Shown: one piece after another, positions 1 through 4,414 of the stretch | Layout: the number at the start of each line of letters is the position of its first letter | Position numbering within the stretch: the first letter of the stretch is position 1 | Assembly: GCA_021796015.1 (NCBI GenBank) | Contig: JAJYOT010000069.1 | Span: 1 to 5,994 of the forward strand | Reading direction: 5' to 3' | Length of the DNA stretch: 5,994 nt | Origin: a bacterium | GTDB taxonomy: Bacteria; Elusimicrobiota; Elusimicrobia; UBA1565; UBA9628 | Program-made: the position numbers and the translations under genes | The notes under the pieces: generated by a model | Seen by the model: the letters and a program-made list of their open reading frames with translations, nothing else | What the model was told of the DNA's origin: nothing | The model's database searches: none

Positions 1-494
1 TCCCTGGGCCGGCTGGTGACGAAGAGGAGATGCCTGCGGCGCTGCGTAAATTTATTTTCGATGGCCGCGCACTTTTTGTCTACGATAAGGCGCGAGAGAG
101 AGGGCTCCCGGTCCCCGGGCGAGGGCTCCGAGCCCTTGGGCGAGGGCGCCCAGCCACTGGGTTCGGTCGGCTTATTTTTAAGCGCTTCTTCCCTGAATTC
201 AGCGACGGCGGCGGGGTCGTTTTGCCTAATCTGGACCACGAACTGGAGGAGGACCTCCGGCGGCAGGGCGTTGAGGAAGGTTCTTGTCCGTGAGATGAAG
301 AGTTCAAAGCGGGAGGCGTCCATTAAAAAAGCGTTCTCGGGCTCTATCTCATAGACGCTTGAAAAATCGAGGTTGACGCCGATCAAAACGCCGTCTTCAA
401 GGCTGAGAAGATTTAGATATTGCGCGAGCGGCGGCGCTTTTGGCGCGTGAAGGACATCCCGCAATTTCGTCAACCCCAGTTCGGTCCTATTCAT
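1..494 (-). CDS. traC: TraC/VirB4-like conjugative transfer ATPase, N-terminal part (runs off left edge)
   Basis: The frame is open from an ATG at 494 to the window edge, giving 164 residues. GGAG lies 8-9 bases upstream of the ATG, inside the short gap to the divergent antitoxin gene. The product starts MNRTELGLTKLRDVLHAP and contains QYLNLLSLEDGVLIGVNLDF, a hydrophobic stretch VLLQFVVQIR (about 81-90), and a basic end RRRHLLFVTSRP (about 152-163). This resembles the N-terminal domain of TraC/VirB4 ATPases, which dock on the inner-membrane T4SS complex and power pilus assembly and DNA transfer. The Walker A and B motifs would lie beyond the window, so the ATPase call is inferred from the N-terminal pattern and from the pilin and TraL-like genes upstream. 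Residues about 111-132 form a proline-rich seven-residue repeat (PSPKGSE, PSPGDRE) encoded by a 21-bp DNA repeat; it looks like an insertion in a linker. An alternative is another T4SS protein that shares this domain. Confidence 0.72.
   Translation of the reverse strand, partial: MNRTELGLTKLRDVLHAPKAPPLAQYLNLLSLEDGVLIGVNLDFSSVYEIEPENAFLMDASRFELFISRTRTFLNALPPEVLLQFVVQIRQNDPAAVAEFREEALKNKPTEPSGWAPSPKGSEPSPGDREPSLSRLIVDKKCAAIENKFTQRRRHLLFVTSRPR
100..162 (-). repeat. Three 21-bp tandem palindromic units inside the TraC/VirB4-like gene
   Basis: Three adjacent 21-bp units (100-120, 121-141, 142-162 on the plus strand) each begin GAGGGC. The outer units carry inverted arms around a 3-base centre: CCCGG/CCGGG at 107-119 and CCCAG/CTGGG at 149-161. 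The middle unit has lost that pairing but holds GGGCTC-C-GAGCCC at 123-135. The unit is a multiple of three, so the reading frame is kept and a seven-residue repeat is encoded. The minus strand of 149-166 reads CCGAACCCAG-TGG-CTGGG, nearly identical to the intergenic array at 1587-1604. Confidence 0.8.
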
Positions 495-517
495 GATCTA
501 AGTCTCCTATTGCAATT

Positions 518-558
518 TTGACCATTTCGGGCTACAATTATAGTGTCATACAGTGACA
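518..558 (+). promoter_or_regulatory. Probable toxin-antitoxin promoter with overlapping palindromic operator
   Basis: TTGACC (518-523) and TATAGT (539-544), 15 bases apart, are a plausible though short-spaced -35/-10 pair for the plus-strand pair of genes. They are followed directly by the perfect inverted repeat TGTCA-TACAG-TGACA (544-558), which would cover the transcription start. Ribbon-helix-helix antitoxins normally bind such short palindromes and repress their own operon. On the other strand TATAAT (537-542) could be the -10 box of a divergent promoter for the TraC/VirB4-like gene, but I see no good -35 for it. The operator is directly visible; promoter activity is inferred. Confidence 0.5.
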
Positions 559-574
559 TATGGAGGCGAGTTCC

Positions 575-823
575 ATGAACCGTATTTCCCAACCAGTGAC
601 GATTACGTTGCCCCCCAAGCTTCTGCGCGTCGCCGATAAAATCGCGAGAGATGAGGGCCGCACCAGGTCCGAGTTCTTTAGAGACGCGCTGAGGGCTTTT
701 TTGTGGAAGAGGCGTTGGGAGGATATCCAAGCCTACGGCTCTAGGCGAGCCAAGAAGATGGGGCTTAAAGAAAAGGACATCGAGGGTATCGTCGACGAGG
801 TTCGCGCGCGCCGCCGTTCTTAG
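575..823 (+). CDS. Ribbon-helix-helix (CopG/RHH-type) antitoxin
   Basis: An 82-residue protein starting MNRISQPVTITLPPKLL. The pattern is a short beta strand (PVTITLP), helix A (KLLRVADKIARDEG), a turn, and helix B (TRSEFFRDALRAFLWKRRW), which is the classic RHH DNA-binding fold at about residues 5-45. The remaining charged tail would wrap the toxin. I chose the ATG at 575 over the in-frame ATG at 560 because GGAGG at 562-566 sits 8 bases before 575, and the RHH strand begins soon after it. The gene ends at TAG 821-823, seven bases before the PIN toxin start, as expected for a coupled antitoxin-toxin pair. It probably binds the palindrome at 544-558 and represses the operon. It lies opposite in strand to the surrounding transfer genes. 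Confidence 0.87.
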   Translation: MNRISQPVTITLPPKLLRVADKIARDEGRTRSEFFRDALRAFLWKRRWEDIQAYGSRRAKKMGLKEKDIEGIVDEVRARRRS

Positions 824-830
824 GAATTTC

Positions 831-1247
831 GTGCGCGCCGTCATCGACACCAACGTCCTCGTCTCCGCCGCCGTGACGCCGCGCGGCGTGGCGGCGGCGG
901 TTCTTTTCCTCGCGACCGATAGGAAGATCGAGCTTTTTATTTCGCCTTTTATCGTCTCCGAACTGGAAGACGTCTTGAGCAGGCCGAAGATCGGGTTTTC
1001 TCCGGATAAGATTCGCGCGGCCGTCGCCGAGATTAATGAGATAGCCCGCGTGGTCCATCCAAAGGCTGAGGTCGACGTCATTTCGGCCCACTCAGCCGAC
1101 AATCGGATACTGGAGTGCGCGGTGGAAGCGAAAGCGGACGTTATCGTGACCGGCGACCTCAAACACATAAGGCCCCTGGGTTCCTTTGAAGGCATCGAGA
1201 TTTTGACTCCCCGTGAATTCATGGGCAAGTATTTCCCCGCCGCTTGA
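831..1247 (+). CDS. PIN-domain ribonuclease toxin
   Basis: A 138-residue protein from a GTG start, with AGGA just upstream overlapping the antitoxin stop region. It matches the putative-toxin PIN family (COG1569-like): the N-terminal strand carries AVIDTNVLVSA (Asp6), then SPFIVSELEDVLSRPK (Glu44), SADNRILECA (Asp90), and ADVIVTGDLKHI (Asp109), ending GIEILTPREFM. These four acidic residues are the usual metal-binding set of PIN nucleases, so the protein appears intact and catalytically competent. Such toxins cleave RNA when the antitoxin is degraded; the specific RNA target cannot be read from sequence. Its last 29 bases overlap the 3' end of the convergent TraL-like gene, so the TA pair is packed tightly into the transfer operon rather than sitting in a free spacer. 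Confidence 0.9.
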   Translation: MRAVIDTNVLVSAAVTPRGVAAAVLFLATDRKIELFISPFIVSELEDVLSRPKIGFSPDKIRAAVAEINEIARVVHPKAEVDVISAHSADNRILECAVEAKADVIVTGDLKHIRPLGSFEGIEILTPREFMGKYFPAA

Positions 1248-1536
1248 CCCTCTCCTCGCCAAAATCTTCCGCCTCGTTTAAATCCGGCAGGCGCTTAAAG
1301 CGGCTTTGCAGGATAAAGCGGGACAAGACCAGGAGATAGCCCGCTGGTTTTCCGCGTTTTAAGACGCGCAGCGCGAGATAAACCGCTCCCAAGATCAGGA
1401 GATTGAGGACGAGGCCTTTTTTGTTGAAGAGAAAGGCCAGGAAGAAGGTGAGGAGGATGACCGCTCCGTCATACAACTCCAGTCCGAAGAACTGATCGGT
1501 CGCGTTGATGTTTCTGTAGACTTTGATGGGTTCCAT
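1219..1536 (-). CDS. traL: TraL/VirB3-like T4SS inner-membrane protein
   Basis: A 105-residue protein with a short N-terminal segment (VYRNINATDQFFGLELYD), two closely spaced hydrophobic segments at about residues 22-37 and 42-57, then a basic stretch LKRGKPAGYLL and a charged tail. TraL of F-type systems and VirB3 of P-type systems share this plan: a 'GLxLxD/E' entry, a membrane hairpin, a K/R-rich stretch, then a cytoplasmic tail. They associate with the TraC/VirB4 ATPase at the inner membrane. The ATG at 1536 is supported by AAGGA at 1547-1551. Its position after the pilin and before the TraC/VirB4-like gene fits the VirB2-3-4 order. The end overlaps the convergent PIN toxin gene by 29 bases. 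Small size makes similarity weak, so the context carries part of this call. Confidence 0.75.
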   Translation of the reverse strand: MEPIKVYRNINATDQFFGLELYDGAVILLTFFLAFLFNKKGLVLNLLILGAVYLALRVLKRGKPAGYLLVLSRFILQSRFKRLPDLNEAEDFGEERVKRRGNTCP

Positions 1537-1566
1537 GTTTTTATCTTCCTTGAATTTTTCCCGCCC

Positions 1567-1589
1567 CGGCGGCTCAAATTTTGCCGCCG
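1567..1589 (-). repeat. Perfect 7-bp-arm hairpin upstream of the TraL-like gene
   Basis: CGGCGGC (1567-1573) and GCCGCCG (1583-1589) are perfectly complementary around a 9-base AT-rich loop, TCAAATTTT. The hairpin lies about 15 bases upstream of the TraL-like Shine-Dalgarno and abuts the palindromic array. On the minus strand it is followed by a G/C stretch rather than a run of T, so it does not read as a standard Rho-independent terminator. It could be an RNA-processing or mRNA-stabilising stem between the SSB and TraL-like cistrons. Confidence 0.55.
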
Positions 1590-1660
1590 AACCCAGGGTC
1601 TGGGTCGCCGAACCTCGTGGTCTGGACTGCCGAGTCCAGGGTCTGGACCGCCGAGGCGGG
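1586..1660. repeat. Tandem 21-22 bp palindromic repeat array in the ssb-traL spacer
   Basis: Units start with GCCGA at 1586, 1607, 1629 and 1650 (partial), giving periods of 21, 22 and 21 bases. Unit 1 folds as ACCCAG-GGT-CTGGGT (1591-1605) and unit 3 as GTCCAG-GGT-CTGGAC (1634-1648). The two outer arm positions differ in a compensatory way, so pairing is kept. Unit 2 has lost the left arm. The partial fourth unit ends in CCGCC-GA-GGCGG (1648-1659). The array fills most of the 131-bp gap between the SSB stop and the TraL-like start. Its core matches the repeat inside the TraC/VirB4-like gene. Confidence 0.8.
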
Positions 1661-1667
1661 TTGTTGT

Positions 1668-2105
1668 TTAGGCTTTAAGCGCCTCCTCTTGTGGCTTGGC
1701 GGTTTTCCTCGCCGCCCGCCGGTCCAGGGCTTGAAGCATGTCGGCTTCTATCTGCCAGTGATAACGCCGAGTCTGATCCTGCCAGGTTCGTATGCGGCCT
1801 TGGATCTGAACGCCGTCTCCCTTGGCGAGGTCCGCGCAGCGCTCGGCCATGGCGTGCCAGGCCGTGACGGTGATAAAGTCCAGCGCGGCGGAGGTCTTTT
1901 CTCCTCTTCGCGGGCGCGGAACGCCAAGTACGAATTGCGCCCGAGTTTTATCCTCGCCGAAGTTCTTGATTTTAGGCGAATTCATCAGCCTCCCCGCCAG
2001 CGCCACCTCGTTAATTTCCGGCAGGGCTTGCCGCATATCTCGCGGATCCTCCGCGTTCTGATCTCGGAGCGCCTCTTCTTCCTTGATTTCCTGATTTTCT
2101 TCCAT
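1668..2105 (-). CDS. ssb: Single-stranded DNA-binding protein (SSB/OB-fold)
   Basis: A 145-residue protein from the ATG at 2105, with AGGAGG at 2115-2120. After an acidic, charged N-terminal extension of about 30 residues comes an SSB-type OB fold: INEVALAGRLMNSPKIK (31-47), RAQFVLGVPR (55-64), LDFITVTAWHAMAERC (75-90), and KGDGVQIQGRI (95-105), then a last strand and ADMLQAL. These match the strand signatures of bacterial SSBs: 'N.V.L.GRL', 'F.L...R', 'DFI.V..W...AE' and 'KG..V...GR'. SSB coats single-stranded DNA and would protect the transferred strand or replicating element DNA. The C-terminus ends PQEEALKA and lacks the acidic DDxxF tip through which housekeeping SSBs recruit partners, so it is likely an element-encoded accessory SSB. 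It lies between the pilin and TraL-like genes in the same operon. Confidence 0.87.
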   Translation of the reverse strand: MEENQEIKEEEALRDQNAEDPRDMRQALPEINEVALAGRLMNSPKIKNFGEDKTRAQFVLGVPRPRRGEKTSAALDFITVTAWHAMAERCADLAKGDGVQIQGRIRTWQDQTRRYHWQIEADMLQALDRRAARKTAKPQEEALKA

Positions 2106-2182
2106 TGTTTTGATCCTCCTTTTTAATCGCGACAAAGACTCCTTTGCGAGTTCCGCCGCGCAAGACATTGACCCAGGTCTCA
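2106..2182 (-). other. Spacer between pilin and SSB genes
   Basis: A 77-bp gap holding the SSB Shine-Dalgarno AGGAGG (2115-2120) and a weak inverted repeat CAAAG-ACTC-CTTTG (2133-2146). The stem is only 5 bp and is followed on the minus strand by an A-rich leader, not a T tract. I see no promoter or terminator, so the two genes are probably co-transcribed. Confidence 0.5.
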
Positions 2183-2491
2183 TCAGTTTCCCGTGAGGGA
2201 TTGGATGAGGGCGACGACGGAGCTTGATAAAAATATCAAGGCTCCCCCGCCGATGACGTAACAGCCCCGGCGCATGGCGTCTTGATCTCCCATGGCGAGG
2301 CTGATGCCGACCATGATGACGCCGATCATGAATATCCCCGGTCCGAGTATCGTCACCAGCCAGTTCGAGGCGGAGCTTAGGAAAGTTCCCACCTGCGCCT
2401 GGTTTCCCATCACCATCTGCGAGAAGGCGGGGGCCGCCGTTACGAGAGCCATTCCCGCCGTCATCAAGACGCCGCTTATCTTCTTTTTCAT
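2183..2491 (-). CDS. TrbC/VirB2-type conjugative pilin precursor
   Basis: A 102-residue protein with a basic start MKKK, a hydrophobic signal segment and a likely cleavage site near APAFS-Q (about residue 24). Two membrane segments follow at about 44-66 (WLVTILGPGIFMIGVIMVGIS) and 77-98 (GCYVIGGGALIFLSSSVVAL), separated by a short charged loop, GDQDAMRR. This is the plan of TrbC/VirB2 major pilins: signal peptide, two transmembrane helices and a small cytoplasmic loop. The mature form would be about 78 residues and would polymerise into the T4SS pilus. AGGAGG at 2496-2501 sits 4 bases upstream of the ATG. The barrel gene ends 18 bases before the start, indicating one operon. No GTG or other start fits better. 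Sequence divergence in this family is high, so the call rests on architecture plus the neighbouring TraL-like and TraC/VirB4-like genes. Confidence 0.8.
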   Translation of the reverse strand: MKKKISGVLMTAGMALVTAAPAFSQMVMGNQAQVGTFLSSASNWLVTILGPGIFMIGVIMVGISLAMGDQDAMRRGCYVIGGGALIFLSSSVVALIQSLTGN

Positions 2492-2509
2492 CGTTCCTCC
2501 TTTTTTGTG

Positions 2510-4414
2510 TCATTTCCCCGACTCCTTAGCCGAGAAGTCCGCCAAAAGAGAATTGGCGTTCTCGTCTATTGGATTGTCGGATAGAATCTGATGCAGGTAT
2601 TTCTCTGCCTCTTGCTCGCTCCCCGGCGTTTTTCTCGCGAAGTCGGCGGCGGCGAGGTAGTAGAGCTTCTTTAAGTAAAAGCTCTCCCTGATGGAAAGCG
2701 GGTTTTGAGATTTGAAGTTCCGCAGCGCCAAGCGAGCTCGCTTCATCAGGGAAGAGTTGTCGGGGAAAGCACGGCGGATGTCCAAGGCCGTTTTCGCCAG
2801 ATTCGCGCTTGGGGCGCCGCCGTCTTGTTTGGACAGCTCCTTAAATTCCGATTCAAGCGAATTTTCCCGGTCCGTAATTTCACGTTCAATATCATCGGCG
2901 GTTTTTTTGAGGGGCGGCGGGGCGATCATTTGAAGCGTTCGCGCGATGCGTCCGGCCCGGCTTAAGCGTCCGATGTTTTCCATGCCCTTGGCCACGGAGA
3001 TTTCCGCATCAAAGAGGCGGCTTGAAATCTGATCGTATTGGACAGCGGGGGCGCCTGAAACGGCGCGGCGCAAGAGAGAGAGGAGCCTCTCCGGACTCTC
3101 CGCGTGAAGCTTTAGGAGTTCGAAGATATCGACATAATCTCGCGCGAAATTTGCCGCTGAAAAGCCTTCCGCGATATCCGCCTCGTCGCGGCGGATTTGA
3201 AGGATTCTCTCGGCTTTTTTGGATCTACGATAGGCTTCTTGAATGGTCTTGTCATCGGGATCAAGGGCTCTGGCGATGCGGAAGGCGTATCTCGCCTCTG
3301 AAAACTTCTGGCGATTAAAATACGCTTCTCCGTCAGAAAAATCCTGTTTGGCCAAGGCCTCGGCGCGAGCCTTGGCTTTAACGTATTCCGCATCGATGAC
3401 CTCGCGGTAAATCTCGTGTTTTGATAGCGCGCCTGAACCCTCCTGGTTTTGAGATGAGAAGCGGTAAGCGAGGGTGAAGCGGTTGTCGAGGCCCAAGGGG
3501 TCGTTTGCAAGGGAGTAATCGAGCTCGAAGCGGTCGTCTTCGGTGTGAAGGCCGAGGCCTCCCGTCAAACTTCCGTCAAAGCCGACGCGGAATATGAGGA
3601 TATCGAGGTAGCTGTATTCAAATCCCACGGCGGGGTAAAAATTCTGGTCGCCGGCGGTTCTTTGCAGAGAGAGGAGAATTGTGGCCCTATCGTGCTCGAT
3701 GATTCCGGAATTTTGTGGTCTTGAGGCGGCCTGAAATGAAAGTCCTCCGCCCGCGAGCAGTTCCCGCGGGTAATTTTCCGCCGCGCCCGCCAAATTAATT
3801 TGCGGCTGTGCGATATTTTTCAGATCGGCTCCCAAATACCAAACGACGCGCCTGAGTCCCATGAACTCGTCTTCCTCGTAATGCCCCATCATTCCCGCGT
3901 CGAGCCCCCAGCCCATGTCGCTGTATCCGGCGAGGTTAAAATCGAGGATGTTGGCGGAAATTCCGGCGCTCCAGTGCCGTCCCAATTTTTTCGCGAATCC
4001 GGCCATGTAGTCCGACTGCGTATTTGAGATGTCGTAGCCCGGGTCGTCTATGGCGGATCTGGCGACGATGTTGTCGCGGGCGAGTTGAGTGACGCCAAAG
4101 CCGAAGCTTCCGAAGTCCGAGGGAACGGAGAGCCCCATAAAGTCGTAGCGCGCGCCGCCGACGAGGAATAGATGTTCCCCCGAGATCATCATCCCCGAGT
4201 CCGCCAGCCCGGCCGGATTCCAGTAGAGGGCGGTTGGGTCATGGATGTCGGAGACGACGCTTCCCGCCATAGCCGCGGCTTGTGCCCCCGGTCCGCGAGA
4301 CATGAACTGGCTTGAGGCGGCGCCGATGGTTTGGGAATAAATCGGTTTGACGAGCCAGCCGTTGGACGCGCTGGCGAAAAGAGCGGCGGCAAGGATGTTC
4401 GCTTTAAGCCGCAT
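2510..4414 (-). CDS. PorV/PorQ-like outer-membrane barrel fused to a TPR-like helical domain
   Basis: A 634-residue protein. It has a signal peptide at about residues 1-28, then SSQFMSRGPGAQAAAMAGS and DIHDPTALYWNPAGLA (about 57-72), the hallmark start of PorV/PorQ-like (UPF0164-type) barrels. About ten amphipathic beta segments run to FTLAYRF near residue 319. The second half, from about 330, is largely helical and charged. It includes a TPR-like repeat at 359-392 (YFNRQKFSEARYAFRIARALDPDD) and another near 585-620 (AEKYLHQILSDNPIDENANSLLADF). PorV relatives sit in the outer membrane and in some phyla serve secretion of proteins with C-terminal sorting domains; such a protein is encoded immediately upstream. 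The ATG at 4414 overlaps the upstream stop (TAATG) and has no strong Shine-Dalgarno, suggesting reinitiation. Which side of the membrane the helical part faces is not readable. Confidence 0.82.
   Translation of the reverse strand: MRLKANILAAALFASASNGWLVKPIYSQTIGAASSQFMSRGPGAQAAAMAGSVVSDIHDPTALYWNPAGLADSGMMISGEHLFLVGGARYDFMGLSVPSDFGSFGFGVTQLARDNIVARSAIDDPGYDISNTQSDYMAGFAKKLGRHWSAGISANILDFNLAGYSDMGWGLDAGMMGHYEEDEFMGLRRVVWYLGADLKNIAQPQINLAGAAENYPRELLAGGGLSFQAASRPQNSGIIEHDRATILLSLQRTAGDQNFYPAVGFEYSYLDILIFRVGFDGSLTGGLGLHTEDDRFELDYSLANDPLGLDNRFTLAYRFSSQNQEGSGALSKHEIYREVIDAEYVKAKARAEALAKQDFSDGEAYFNRQKFSEARYAFRIARALDPDDKTIQEAYRRSKKAERILQIRRDEADIAEGFSAANFARDYVDIFELLKLHAESPERLLSLLRRAVSGAPAVQYDQISSRLFDAEISVAKGMENIGRLSRAGRIARTLQMIAPPPLKKTADDIEREITDRENSLESEFKELSKQDGGAPSANLAKTALDIRRAFPDNSSLMKRARLALRNFKSQNPLSIRESFYLKKLYYLAAADFARKTPGSEQEAEKYLHQILSDNPIDENANSLLADFSAKESGK

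Noticed and set aside
560..574. Antitoxin start at ATG 560
   Set aside because: This ATG overlaps the GGAGG that serves ATG 575 and has no ribosome site of its own at a suitable distance.
491..1228. 245-residue minus-strand reading frame opposite the toxin-antitoxin genes
   Set aside because: It is antisense to both TA genes, has no family-like sequence and no suitable Shine-Dalgarno; the plus-strand RHH and PIN motifs are clear.
1567..1589. Rho-independent terminator after ssb
   Set aside because: The stem is good, but no T run follows on the minus strand, and no T run follows on the plus strand either.
1586..1660. Possible CRISPR array
   Set aside because: Units are contiguous 21-22 bp repeats with no unique spacers between them, and only three full copies.
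1581..2126. 181-residue plus-strand reading frame across the repeat array and opposite ssb
   Set aside because: It is antisense to a clear OB-fold gene, and its start lies within the palindromic repeats.
1668..2513. A longer SSB-frame reading of 281 residues starting at ATG 2513
   Set aside because: The first 136 codons overlap the pilin gene in another frame and give low-complexity, Arg/His/Gly-rich sequence. The AGGAGG at 2115-2120 and the start of a normal SSB plan point to ATG 2105.
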